DNA of 41,836 bases, from NCBI GenBank assembly GCA_000961725.1, contig LADS01000027.1:1-41836 (forward strand), given 5' to 3'. Position 1 is the stretch's first letter, and the number at the start of each line of letters is the position of its first letter. The position numbers and the translations under genes are program-made. Source of the DNA: Desulfobulbaceae bacterium BRH_c16a. GTDB taxonomy: Bacteria > Desulfobacterota > Desulfobulbia > Desulfobulbales > Desulfocapsaceae. The notes beneath the pieces are model-generated. The model was not told the DNA's origin, did no database searches, and worked only from the letters and a program-made list of their open reading frames with translations. Below, piece by piece: positions 1 through 9,543 of the stretch.

Positions 1-351
1 TGCCTCCCGTAGGAGTCTGGTCCGTGTTTCAGTTCCAGTGTGGCGGATCATCCTCTCAGACCCGCTAACCATCGTTGCCTTGGTAGGCCATTACCCTACC
101 AACTAGCTAATGGTACGCAAGCTCATCTCAGCACAGTAGCATATTCAGAGGCCACCTTTCTTGATTACTCAACGTATCCGGTATTAGCACACCTTTCGGT
201 GAGTTATTCCAGATGCCGAGGTAGATAACTTACGCGTTACTCACCCGTGCGCCACTCTACTCTCTTTCCGAAGAAAAATTTCGCGTTCGACTTGCATGTG
301 TTAAGCACGCCGCCAGCGTTCGTTCTGAGCCAGGATCAAACTCTCCAGTTT
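1..351 (-). rRNA. rrs: 16S ribosomal RNA, 5' part (gene runs off the left edge)
   Basis: The reverse complement carries the universal bacterial 16S start motif (AGAGTTTGATCCTGGCTCAG, occupying 325-344) and, at the window edge, the complement of ACTCCTACGGGAGGCA, the conserved segment near E. coli position 340-357. About 350 nt of the 5' domain are therefore present and the rest of the operon lies outside to the left. The mature 5' end is placed near 351 by counting back the seven bases that precede the start motif in E. coli; the exact processing site is not visible. Short open frames inside this stretch are not genes. Confidence 0.97.
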
Positions 352-360
352 ATATCCTAG

Positions 361-376
361 ACCGTCTTTCGACGGT
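361..376 (-). other. Hairpin in the 16S leader just upstream of the mature 5' end
   Basis: ACCGTC-TTTC-GACGGT forms a perfect 6-bp stem with a 4-nt loop about 10 nt before the mature 16S 5' end. Its position suits part of the pre-rRNA processing structure, but that role is inferred. Confidence 0.45.
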
Positions 377-473
377 TACTTATATAGTGCTTAATTATAT
401 AAGAGCTCTCTTTGAATTACAAAGATGCCCTTGCGGTAATTAACACCGCGTGGGCCCGTTTGCTTGTTTGTTG

Positions 474-490
474 TTATTCAGTTGTCAAGG
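474..490 (-). promoter_or_regulatory. boxA-like antitermination motif in the rRNA leader
   Basis: On the minus strand this reads CCTTGACAACTGAATAA, close to the conserved TTTGAAAACTGAATA-type motif found in many bacterial rRNA leaders, where Nus factors bind nascent RNA. It lies between the promoter at 552-580 and the 16S gene. It also contains a TTGACA, but no good -10 follows at 16-18 bp, so a leader signal is preferred over a second promoter. Confidence 0.4.
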
Positions 491-551
491 ATCGTTCAGG
501 CTCTTTCATCCAGCAAAAAAGCCCCGCGGTGCAAAGCCGCAGAGAGCAGCG

Positions 552-580
552 AAGATACTATGAACAAGTTGCTCTGTCAA
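552..580 (-). promoter_or_regulatory. sigma-70 type promoter of the rRNA operon
   Basis: On the minus strand a perfect -35 TTGACA (575-580) is followed after exactly 17 bp by TATCTT (552-557). A strongly A-rich stretch (581-607) precedes the -35 and resembles an UP element. Transcription would start near 545. Just inside the transcript lies a weak hairpin (526-540, GCGG/CCGC) followed by GGGGCTTTTTT, which looks like a poor intrinsic terminator. A further perfect 6-bp hairpin (628-633/640-645) lies upstream. No protein gene is seen in 352-797; open frames there cover this leader and promoter. Confidence 0.75.
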
Positions 581-797
581 TATCTTTTTACTCTTTTTTT
601 CTTTCTCTCAGTTTCGGCTTTTTGCCCGCCGACCTCGCAGTCGGCAGCTCATCGCCACATCGTCAGGAGGCGGCAAACTACTTGAGCCATGATTTATTGT
701 CAACAGGAAAAAGCATTGTACTTATATTTTAGTCCCAATCACCCCAGTTGTAAAGAGCATCGGTAAATAAAGACCATTCTGGAGAGTTCAAAAAACC

Positions 798-1952
798 TCA
801 GCCGTTGCTGCGTGTTCTCGGGAAAAGTGCGATAACAGGGATGGCGAGCAGTGGAATGAAGGCAACAAGAGTGAGGACGGGACGGATGGCAAAGGTGTCG
901 GCCAGTTTACCAACTAGCGGCGTGATGACACCGCCGAGGCCGTAGGCGAAGCCCATCATCAGGCTGGCCACCATAGACCTGCCCTTTGGCGCCAGGGTCT
1001 GGGCCATGGTTACGCCAAGGGGAAGCGGCGCCAGGACGCAGGCACCGGCAAGAGCGGCGCCGAAATAGACCCAGTTGCCTTCGAGTTGCATAAGCAACCA
1101 GAGGGCCGGGGCCATAAACAGGTATGAGAACAGAAAAACCGGCTTGAAGCCGATGCGGTCGGAGATATGGCCGGAAAGCAGGCCGCTGATGGTGCCGGAA
1201 ACCGTGAAAAGCGAATAAATAGCCCCGGCGGAGACCACACTGAAGCCTTCCTGGACATAGAGCACCGGCATGAAGGTTAAAAAGGATTGGCCGACCAAGG
1301 CCCGCAGGAACATGACCAGCCAGATCAGGGCGATGGGTTTCCAGGCCTGTCCCAGACTTTCTTTAAGCGCACCCAGGAAGCCGTTTCGCTTCAGTCCTTC
1401 GCTTTGGGGTTTTGGAATAACCTTAAGCAGATAAAACAGGACCAGCAGGCCGGCAATCATGGTGAGAGGCATTGCCGTCAGCCCGAACGAAGCGACATAC
1501 CAGGTGATGAAAAGGGGACCGAGGCCAAAGGCCAAGGTGCCGCCGGTATTGAATAACGACATCGAAAAGCCGGCTTTCGACCCGGCATAGACGGGCACCA
1601 TCCCGGTGACTGAAGGATGGAACATCGAGGAACCGATGGAGCCGAGAGCCACACATAGCAGCAGTATCCAGAAATTGGGAGCGATTCCTGCAAGGGGGAT
1701 AAAGACAATGGTAAGCGACAGACCGGTGAAGATAAAAGCTCGTGTCGGATTCCGATCAGCCAGGTAGCCGACGGTCGGCTGAACGATGAAGGCCAGCAGC
1801 CGCATGGTTCCGGCAATAATTCCGACCTGGGTCAGACTGAGGTCGAGCTTGTCGACAAAAACCGGGAATAGCGGGCTGATAAAGGCGGAGTAAAAATCGC
1901 CGGTGAAGTGGATGAGGGTTAATGCAAAAAGAATTTTCAGATTGGTGGACAT
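798..1952 (-). CDS. MFS transporter, fosmidomycin-resistance (Fsr)-like
   Basis: This 384-residue protein is very hydrophobic, with about 12 membrane segments along its whole length, and fits the 12-TM major facilitator superfamily. The first helix region (HFTGDFYSAFISPLFPVF) and the GxxxSSMFHPSV stretch near residue 110 resemble the Fsr subgroup, in which an acidic residue in TM1 and an FHP motif in TM4 are typical. A basic loop with DRNPTR follows TM2, as expected for motif A. It would export or import a small solute across the inner membrane; the substrate cannot be read from sequence. It stands alone, divergent from ugd, with no clear terminator before the rRNA promoter region. The Fsr assignment is from recollection of family motifs. 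Confidence 0.75.
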   Translation of the reverse strand: MSTNLKILFALTLIHFTGDFYSAFISPLFPVFVDKLDLSLTQVGIIAGTMRLLAFIVQPTVGYLADRNPTRAFIFTGLSLTIVFIPLAGIAPNFWILLLCVALGSIGSSMFHPSVTGMVPVYAGSKAGFSMSLFNTGGTLAFGLGPLFITWYVASFGLTAMPLTMIAGLLVLFYLLKVIPKPQSEGLKRNGFLGALKESLGQAWKPIALIWLVMFLRALVGQSFLTFMPVLYVQEGFSVVSAGAIYSLFTVSGTISGLLSGHISDRIGFKPVFLFSYLFMAPALWLLMQLEGNWVYFGAALAGACVLAPLPLGVTMAQTLAPKGRSMVASLMMGFAYGLGGVITPLVGKLADTFAIRPVLTLVAFIPLLAIPVIALFPRTRSNG

Positions 1953-2113
1953 ACGGTGGAACCCGGAAAATTGAACAGGTAAGGCTGGTCTGTTATAGGT
2001 GTTTTTTTAGTGGTGTCTGGAATCAACAGGTGACCATAAACCCAAAAAATGTCAAATGCACGGTTAATTCTTTTTGTTTGTCGAGTTTTTTAAAGAGGAG
2101 GTTGTGGTCAGGG

Positions 2114-2206
2114 TTGATTAGTTTTGTGCTTGGGGCTATTATGCTGGGCTACTTTTTATTGAATCGTCTGAAATCTCATTTCATCTTTTTGTTGAGGGTC
2201 TCATGA
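2114..2206 (+). CDS. Possible small single-span membrane protein coupled to ugd
   Basis: A perfect AGGAGG (2096-2101) is followed 12 nt later by TTG, opening a 30-codon frame that encodes one hydrophobic segment (ISFVLGAIMLGYFLL) and a short basic tail. Its TGA overlaps the ATG of ugd as ATGA, the usual arrangement for translational coupling. An in-frame TTG touches the Shine-Dalgarno sequence directly and is too close to be the start. An open frame extends further upstream, but only this part looks like protein. I recognise no family. The gene may be no more than a leader that feeds ribosomes to ugd, which itself has only a modest GAGGG before its ATG. Confidence 0.3.
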   Translation: MISFVLGAIMLGYFLLNRLKSHFIFLLRVS

Positions 2207-3576
2207 ATGTAACTATATTTGGCGTCGGCTATGTCGGTCTGGTGCAGGCTGCGGTGCTGGCAGATGTAGGTCATAACGTGTGTTGTGTCGATGTCGATGA
2301 AAAGAAGGTCGAAGGCTTGAAAAACGGTATTATTCCCATCTTCGAACCCGGTTTGTCAGAACTGGTGCTGACCAATTACGAGAAGAAGCGATTGGATTTC
2401 ACCACTGACGCAAAAAAAGGAATAGAACATGCCGAATTGCAGTTCATCGCCGTCGGAACCCCGCCGGATGAAGACGGCAGTGCCGATCTGCGGTATGTTC
2501 TGGCGGTGGCCGGGATGATCGCAAGACATATGACCGAGGGCAAGATCATCATCGACAAATCCACGGTGCCGGTTGGCACCGCCGATAAAGTCCGCGCCCA
2601 TATGACCGCCATCCTCCGGGAACGAAATCTCGATGTTCCCCTCCATGTCGCCTCAAATCCCGAGTTTTTGAAAGAGGGCTCGGCTCTTGACGACTGCCAG
2701 AGGCCGGAACGGATCATCATCGGCACCGACTCCGACGAAGTCGAGGAAAAGATGAGGGAGCTCTATGAGCCCTTCAGTCGTAACCACGACAAAATCATGC
2801 TCATGGATGTGCGCAGTGCCGAGTTTACCAAATATGCGGCCAATTGCCTCCTCGCCACCAAGATCTCCTTCATGAACGAGATGTCCAACCTGGCCGAGCG
2901 GATGGGTGTCGATATCGAACAGGTCAGGCGGGGAATCGGCTCCGATTCCCGGATCGGCTACCAGTTCATCTATCCCGGCTGCGGCTACGGCGGGTCCTGT
3001 TTTCCAAAAGATGTTCAGGCGCTTGAGCGGTCGGCCCGGGAAATCGGCTATGAGGCCCAGATTCTGCGGGCGGTGGAGAGTGTCAACTATCGCCAGAAGG
3101 AAAAGCTGTTTGCGCATATCTGTTCCTTCTACCCTGAGGGTGTCGCCGGCAAAACCTTTGCCGTCTGGGGACTTTCCTTCAAGCCGAATACCGATGATAT
3201 GCGGGAGGCTTCGAGCCGGGTCCTGATCGAGTCTCTGTGGAAAGCGGGGGCAAAGGTTCAGGCCTACGACCCGGAGGCGATGGAGGAGGCTCAGCGCATC
3301 TACGGCAATCACCGCGATAATTTTACCCTGATGGGTACTAAGGAAGCTGCCCTGCACGGTGCATGCGCCCTCGCAATCGTTACCGAATGGAAGAGTTTCC
3401 GTGTGCCCGATTTCAAGAACCTGCTGGTCGAATTGAAGGATAAAGTCATTTTCGATGGCCGAAATCTTTACGACCCTGCCCGGGTTGAGGCCATGGGTCT
3501 GGCGTATTATGGTATCGGCCGCGGGCGTTCGATCAGGAAGAATCAGTTGAACGAAATCGACTCCAATAAAAATTGA
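2203..3576 (+). CDS. ugd: UDP-glucose 6-dehydrogenase
   Basis: The protein oxidises UDP-glucose to UDP-glucuronate with two NAD+, supplying uronic acid precursors for surface polysaccharide. The N-terminal Rossmann motif GVGYVG is at residues 7-12, and the catalytic cysteine is C266 in GYGGSCFPKD (codon 2998-3000). A second Rossmann-like domain follows (FAVWGLSFKPNTDDMREA). The length of 457 residues is normal for the family. ATG at 2203 is preferred because it gives the MNVTIFGVGYVG start seen in homologues. It heads a group with gmd and fcl in the same direction, so it probably belongs to an O-antigen, capsule or exopolysaccharide precursor operon. No glycosyltransferase or transport genes for that polymer are in the window. 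Confidence 0.95.
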   Translation: MNVTIFGVGYVGLVQAAVLADVGHNVCCVDVDEKKVEGLKNGIIPIFEPGLSELVLTNYEKKRLDFTTDAKKGIEHAELQFIAVGTPPDEDGSADLRYVLAVAGMIARHMTEGKIIIDKSTVPVGTADKVRAHMTAILRERNLDVPLHVASNPEFLKEGSALDDCQRPERIIIGTDSDEVEEKMRELYEPFSRNHDKIMLMDVRSAEFTKYAANCLLATKISFMNEMSNLAERMGVDIEQVRRGIGSDSRIGYQFIYPGCGYGGSCFPKDVQALERSAREIGYEAQILRAVESVNYRQKEKLFAHICSFYPEGVAGKTFAVWGLSFKPNTDDMREASSRVLIESLWKAGAKVQAYDPEAMEEAQRIYGNHRDNFTLMGTKEAALHGACALAIVTEWKSFRVPDFKNLLVELKDKVIFDGRNLYDPARVEAMGLAYYGIGRGRSIRKNQLNEIDSNKN

Positions 3577-3628
3577 AAAGCCTATTTATTGAGCGTTGCA
3601 AAAAATATCAGATAAGAGCAGGCATATT

Positions 3629-4747
3629 ATGAAAAAAGCTTTAATAACCGGAATTACCGGACAGGATGGCGCCTATCTCGCCGAGTTTCTGCTGAACAAG
3701 GGCTATGAAGTCCACGGCATCAAGCGGCGCGCCTCGCTGTTCAACACCGACCGGATCGATCATCTCTACCAGGATCCCCATGTCGGTAATCGCAAGTTCA
3801 TCCTGCATCACGGTGATTTGACCGATTCTTCCAGCCTGATCCACATCATCGGCAAGGTTCGGCCGGATGAGATCTACAATCTCGCCGCCCAGTCCCATGT
3901 TGCCGTCTCGTTTGAGGAGCCGGAGTATACCGCCAATTCCGACGCGTTGGGGACGCTGAGAGTGCTCGAAGCCATCCGGATTCTCGGGCTGACCGAGAAA
4001 ACCCGTTTCTACCAGGCTTCCACCTCTGAGTTGTACGGCAAGGTCCAGGAGGTTCCGCAGACCGAAAAGACGCCGTTTTATCCCCGTTCGCCCTATGCGG
4101 TGGCCAAGATGTACGCTTACTGGATCGTCGTCAACTACCGTGAAGCTTATAATATATATGCCTGCAACGGCATTCTGTTTAACCACGAATCACCGCTGCG
4201 CGGCGAAACCTTTGTCACCAGAAAAATCACCAGAGCGCTGGCGCGGATTTTTCTCGGCCTGCAGGACTGCCTCTATCTCGGTAATCTTGACGCCAAACGC
4301 GACTGGGGCCATGCCCGGGACTACGTCCAGATGCAGTGGCTGATGCTGCAGCAGGATGAGCCTGAAGATTTTGTCATCGCCACCGGCGAGCAGCATTCGG
4401 TGCGCGATTTTGTTAATGCCGCGGCAGCCGAACTGGGCGTTGGCCTGCGCTGGGAAGGCAAAGGCGTCGAGGAGATCGGAATTATCGATAAGGTTCCCGC
4501 CGGGGCTGACGGCTATGGGATGAAGCTCGGCAATACCATTGTTCAGGTCGATCCCCGCTATTTTCGCCCGACCGAGGTGGAATCCCTGCTTGGTGACCCG
4601 ACCAAGGCCAAAGAAAAACTTGGCTGGGTGCCGAAAACCACGTTCTCCGAACTGGTCACCGAGATGATGCGCTCCGATCTGGAAGTTGCACGACGCGACG
4701 AGATGTGCAGGAACGAAGGTTTTCCCGTGTTGAACCATCACGAATAG
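3629..4747 (+). CDS. gmd: GDP-mannose 4,6-dehydratase
   Basis: This enzyme converts GDP-mannose to GDP-4-keto-6-deoxymannose, the first step towards GDP-fucose. It is a short-chain dehydrogenase/reductase: the NADP-binding [14 protein letters not shown] lies at the N terminus, followed by the active-site STSELYG and the [10 protein letters not shown] stretch carrying the YxxxK pair. At 372 residues it matches the usual family length. The open frame extends 11 codons upstream, but ATG 3629 gives the standard MKKALITG start. It lies 52 bp after ugd and 8 bp before the likely start of fcl, which uses its product, so the three genes are very likely one operon. Confidence 0.96.
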   Translation: MKKALITGITGQDGAYLAEFLLNKGYEVHGIKRRASLFNTDRIDHLYQDPHVGNRKFILHHGDLTDSSSLIHIIGKVRPDEIYNLAAQSHVAVSFEEPEYTANSDALGTLRVLEAIRILGLTEKTRFYQASTSELYGKVQEVPQTEKTPFYPRSPYAVAKMYAYWIVVNYREAYNIYACNGILFNHESPLRGETFVTRKITRALARIFLGLQDCLYLGNLDAKRDWGHARDYVQMQWLMLQQDEPEDFVIATGEQHSVRDFVNAAAAELGVGLRWEGKGVEEIGIIDKVPAGADGYGMKLGNTIVQVDPRYFRPTEVESLLGDPTKAKEKLGWVPKTTFSELVTEMMRSDLEVARRDEMCRNEGFPVLNHHE

Positions 4748-4755
4748 GCCGGGCT

Positions 4756-5865
4756 ATGACTCATCACGCCTCACCTCTTACGTCTGGCCTCAACTCTCTT
4801 GCCTCGCACGATCACATCTTCGTTGCCGGCCATCGGGGCATGGTTGGCGCGGCTATAGTCCGGCAGTTGAAGAAACTCGGCTGCGAGAATATCATCACCA
4901 GAACCCATGCCGAACTGGATCTTACCGATCAGACGGCGGTGCGGCGGTTTTTTGCCGCCGGCAAGGTGGATCGGGTGGTGCTGGCCGCCGCCAAGGTAGG
5001 CGGCATTCATGCCAACAATGTCTTTCCGGCCGATTTCATCTATATCAATATGATGATCCAGGCCAACGTGATCCACCAGGCCTTCAGGGCTGGGGTGCGG
5101 GATCTGCTCTTTCTCGGCAGTTCCTGCATCTATCCGAAATTTGCGCCGCAACCGATGAGCGAGGCGTATCTGCTCACCGGCATTCTCGAGCAGACCAACG
5201 AACCCTACGCGATAGCTAAAATCGCCGGGATCAAAATGTGCGAGTCGTATAACCGGCAGTACGGCACCAGATATCGGTCGGTGATGCCGACCAATCTTTT
5301 CGGACCCGGCGACAATTATCACCTGGAAAACAGTCATGTGGTCCCCGCCATGATCCGTAAGTATCATCTGGCCAAATTAGCCAAGTCCGGGAATGCTCCG
5401 GCAATCAGAGCCGACGAGGCCCGCTATGGCGTCATTCCGCCCGATATCTGCAAGGCTATCGGCTGGCTGGCTGGTGAGGGGCGGCTCGAGAAAAAGCAGA
5501 ATCCGCAGGTGGTCCTGTGGGGGACGGGGGCGCCGCGCCGGGAGTTTCTCCATGTCGACGATATGGCTGCCGCCTGTATCCATGTGATGGGTCTTGACCA
5601 GACGCATTTCGATCAGCCCAATCCTTCCTTTCTCAATGTGGGCACGGGGGAGGATATCACCATCCGCGAGACGGCTGAGATCGTTGCCGAGCTGATCGGT
5701 TTTACCGGCGAGACTCTCTACAATAGCGCTCAGCCGGACGGCACCCCGCGCAAACTTCTAGATACCGGCCGCATCAACAGTCTCGGCTGGCGGCCGAGAC
5801 TCAGCTTTCGCGAAGGGTTGGAGGACGCCTACCGGGATTACCTGGCGACTCCCATTCGCCTCTGA
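4756..5865 (+). CDS. fcl: GDP-L-fucose synthase
   Basis: This bifunctional epimerase/reductase turns GDP-4-keto-6-deoxymannose into GDP-L-fucose. [19 protein letters not shown] gives the nucleotide-binding motif, and the catalytic tyrosine and lysine are in [10 protein letters not shown]. From ATG 4756 it has 369 residues, longer than the roughly 320 of the E. coli enzyme. The excess is an N-terminal extension of about 18 residues and an insert of about 30 residues (around residues 215-250) just before the [18 protein letters not shown] segment. The open frame begins inside gmd, but a start there would overlap gmd by more than 40 nt. It ends 15 bp from the convergent gene that follows. Confidence 0.94.
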   Translation: MTHHASPLTSGLNSLASHDHIFVAGHRGMVGAAIVRQLKKLGCENIITRTHAELDLTDQTAVRRFFAAGKVDRVVLAAAKVGGIHANNVFPADFIYINMMIQANVIHQAFRAGVRDLLFLGSSCIYPKFAPQPMSEAYLLTGILEQTNEPYAIAKIAGIKMCESYNRQYGTRYRSVMPTNLFGPGDNYHLENSHVVPAMIRKYHLAKLAKSGNAPAIRADEARYGVIPPDICKAIGWLAGEGRLEKKQNPQVVLWGTGAPRREFLHVDDMAAACIHVMGLDQTHFDQPNPSFLNVGTGEDITIRETAEIVAELIGFTGETLYNSAQPDGTPRKLLDTGRINSLGWRPRLSFREGLEDAYRDYLATPIRL

Positions 5866-5880
5866 TCTGGAGTCTCCTGG

Positions 5881-7191
5881 TTATTCCTCGATCCGCCGTC
5901 TGAACCGGCGGATCATGTCGCCACGGATCATCTCATGATCCAGCTTGAAAATATCCTTGGGGAACAGCAGTTCCATCACCCCTGAGTCAAAGATTCTTTT
6001 TACTTCGTATTCGTCGTGGGCGACATCCTTCTGGAACATGTAGTTGAGCCAGGTCCGGTTGGTGTGGATGATGAACTCCACCCGCATCCCGCCCAGCCGG
6101 GCGAAAAATTTCAGCATCTCGGTTCTCGGACTTGAACCGGTGTTGGTTGTCCGGTAGGGAGAGCTGCCGGTCAGGGTGTCAGAGATATCTTCGAGCACCA
6201 TGAAGCTGTCGGCTTTCGAGGCGCTCCGGGTCAGGTGGTGCTGGAAGATCTTGATGTCGGCCACCGAATCGAGTACCGCCATCAGGCCCAGTTCGTCGTC
6301 AACCGCAACTGCCGGATTTTTTTCATTTTTGCGCAGCAGCTTCAAGACTTTTGCCTCGGGCGGCTTCTTGCGGATCGAGACATAGATGGGGATATCCCTC
6401 TTGCCGGCTGTAAAGCGGCGTCGTTTCAGCAGGGTCAACTTGGTACCTTTGGTGGTTTTCACCCCTTTCGCCTCTGCGGCCGTAAGAACTTTCACTTCGG
6501 TGCAGCGGAAATCCTCCTCGGCGTGCTGGGAGTGAAGGTAGATGATGTCGTGCTCGCCGATCTTCAAGCTTTTGCTCCACACGTAATCGTTGAGGAAATG
6601 GAGGAACAGCAGGAATTTCTCCTCGGTTTCGGTTTCTCTTTCCCGCTGATCGATGCTGCCTGCCAGATTCATCAGCATCAGCTTGCGCCGCGCCTCGAAG
6701 CGCGCCTTTTTATGATAGCGGTTATCGAACATGATCAGCAGCAGGGTAACCGGATCGTTAGCCACTTCAATTTCGTTGGTGGTGGCAATCGACGAGGCAT
6801 AGGGCGCGAGGATCTTGCCGTTGAGGGAGTTTATGACGGCATCGGCGGTGCGGGCGTATTCGCTCACTCTGGCTTCAATTTCCCTGACGGTTCCGTTGAA
6901 ACCGAACATTTTGCCGAGCAGGGTGCAGGCCCGATGGTTCATTACCTTTAACTGGTCGGGCTGTTTGAGCAGATCGTTGAGCTCTGAAAAGCTGTTGATA
7001 CCTAAAAATTCGAAGATCTGACCGCGCAGGGCCCTGTACTTGGTCACATTCGTTTTATTTCGGCAGAGGTTTTTCACCCACTGCCTGGTCTGTCTGGAAA
7101 ACGGCTTGGCCAGATTGATGCTGTCCTCGACCGCCATCGGACCGTGTTGCTGCAGCGAGGTGAAAACACTGTTTTCGGTGATAACTGACAT
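5881..7191 (-). CDS. Uncharacterised protein, possible RelA/SpoT-like nucleotidyltransferase fold at C terminus
   Basis: The 436-residue product is mostly helical and charged, without signal peptide or membrane segment, so it is probably cytoplasmic. I do not recognise a family with certainty. The C-terminal third (from about residue 300) reads VDDELGLMAVLDS...EDISDT...RVEFIIHTN...VAHDEYEVKR. Its order of acidic, basic and VExxIHT-like motifs loosely recalls the RelA/SpoT synthetase fold; this is a weak similarity judged by eye. ATG 7191 is chosen because AGGA lies 10 nt upstream; a GTG at 7230 would add 13 residues without a visible ribosome site. It is monocistronic, convergent with fcl and divergent from the KdnB-like gene. 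Confidence 0.65.
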   Translation of the reverse strand: MSVITENSVFTSLQQHGPMAVEDSINLAKPFSRQTRQWVKNLCRNKTNVTKYRALRGQIFEFLGINSFSELNDLLKQPDQLKVMNHRACTLLGKMFGFNGTVREIEARVSEYARTADAVINSLNGKILAPYASSIATTNEIEVANDPVTLLLIMFDNRYHKKARFEARRKLMLMNLAGSIDQRERETETEEKFLLFLHFLNDYVWSKSLKIGEHDIIYLHSQHAEEDFRCTEVKVLTAAEAKGVKTTKGTKLTLLKRRRFTAGKRDIPIYVSIRKKPPEAKVLKLLRKNEKNPAVAVDDELGLMAVLDSVADIKIFQHHLTRSASKADSFMVLEDISDTLTGSSPYRTTNTGSSPRTEMLKFFARLGGMRVEFIIHTNRTWLNYMFQKDVAHDEYEVKRIFDSGVMELLFPKDIFKLDHEMIRGDMIRRFRRRIEE

Positions 7192-7270
7192 GCTTTTTAG
7201 TTCCTGTAAATCTTTTTTCAATTGCTTCACATATTGCTCGCAGACATTCTACCGGCAAAAGCAAATATAA

Positions 7271-8506
<1,236 letters not shown>

Positions 8507-8523
8507 GTTGCCTTAGTCTCATC

Positions 8524-9225
8524 ATGGATGAAACGACAAAGCCGGTTGTGGCGGCCCTTGCCAAGGGTGTCAGAAGAGCCATGCCCATTGTTCTCGGCTA
8601 TGTGCCGATAGGGTTTGCCTACGGTGTGCTGGCGGGCAAGAGCGGGATCTCCGATGCCAACACCCTGCTCATGTCGCTGATCGTCTTCGCCGGGTCCTCT
8701 CAGTTTATCGCTGTCGGCCTGTTCGCCAGCGGCACCGGCCCGGCTGCGGTCATTCTTACCACCTTTGTTGTCAATCTGCGGCATATGCTGATGGCCGCGT
8801 CGCTTGCTCCCTTCCTTTCCGGCTGGAAAAAACGGCATCTGGCCTGGTTTTCCTATGAACTCACCGACGAAACCTTCGCCCTCCATTCGGCCTCGGCGGC
8901 AACGTTGTCGGAATGCCGGCTGGAGGCCCTGTCGCTCAACATGACCGCCCAGGCCAGCTGGGTTGCCGGGACCTTACTCGGGATCGTCGCCTCCGGGCTG
9001 ATCGGCGATGTCAAGCCGCTGGGCCTGGACTACGCCCTGGCGGCGATGTTCATCGGCCTCCTGGTCGGGCAATGTGAAAACCGGGTGCGGGTGATAACAG
9101 CGATTTTATCGGGCGGGATTGCGACCCTGCTGTATCTCGCCGGCTGGCATCAGTTTCATATTATTGTCGCAACCGTTGCCGGAGCGACCCTTGGCCTTAT
9201 GGTGGAACAATGGATCAAACGCTGA
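8524..9225 (+). CDS. azlC: AzlC family branched-chain amino acid exporter, large subunit
   Basis: The 233-residue membrane protein has the AzlC hallmarks GVRRAMPIVLGYVPIGFAYGV at the N terminus, FAGSSQFIAVGL near residue 60 and NLRHMLMAASLAPFL near residue 80. In the studied pairs (AzlCD, YgaZH) the large and small subunits together export branched-chain amino acids across the inner membrane. Its end overlaps azlD by 16 nt, so the two are translated together. No clear Shine-Dalgarno sequence precedes the ATG at 8524, but homologues start close to here. Confidence 0.9.
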   Translation: MDETTKPVVAALAKGVRRAMPIVLGYVPIGFAYGVLAGKSGISDANTLLMSLIVFAGSSQFIAVGLFASGTGPAAVILTTFVVNLRHMLMAASLAPFLSGWKKRHLAWFSYELTDETFALHSASAATLSECRLEALSLNMTAQASWVAGTLLGIVASGLIGDVKPLGLDYALAAMFIGLLVGQCENRVRVITAILSGGIATLLYLAGWHQFHIIVATVAGATLGLMVEQWIKR

Positions 9226-9542
9226 TCTTCTGGACCATTGCCGGCATGGCTGTGGTTACCTACCTGCCGAGGTTGCTGCCCACCCTGTTTCTGAGCGGGC
9301 GCACGCTGCGGCCGATAATCGTCGCCTGGTTGCGCCTTGTCCCGCCTGCCGTTCTTGCGGCTATGCTGGTGCCATCGCTGCTGGTTAGAGAGGAGCAGTT
9401 CAATCTCGGCCACGATAATCTTTTCCTGTGGGCGGCGCTCTTTGCCTTTGCAGTTGCCTGGAAGTGGAAGAGCCTCTCGGCCACGGTGATGGTCGGCATG
9501 GGCTTGGTGGCTCTGGGCAGATACCTCGGTTGGGGAATGTAG
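9210..9542 (+). CDS. azlD: AzlD family branched-chain amino acid exporter, small subunit
   Basis: This 110-residue protein with three to four hydrophobic segments carries the AzlD signature near its start (WTIAGMAVVTYLPRLLPTLFL) and VPPAVLAAMLVPSLL in the middle. It is the obligate partner of the AzlC-like protein encoded just upstream, whose last 16 nt it shares. mutY follows 1 bp after its stop, so transcription probably continues into that gene even though the functions are unrelated. Confidence 0.9.
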   Translation: MDQTLIFWTIAGMAVVTYLPRLLPTLFLSGRTLRPIIVAWLRLVPPAVLAAMLVPSLLVREEQFNLGHDNLFLWAALFAFAVAWKWKSLSATVMVGMGLVALGRYLGWGM

Positions 9543-9543
9543 G

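Noticed and set aside
40..732. Open frames of 60-106 codons
   Set aside because: They fall in the 16S gene, its leader and promoter, and show no protein-like composition or ribosome site.
2653..3357. Minus-strand frames under ugd, gmd, fcl and the oxidase genes
   Set aside because: They mirror well-supported genes on the other strand and have no recognisable domains.
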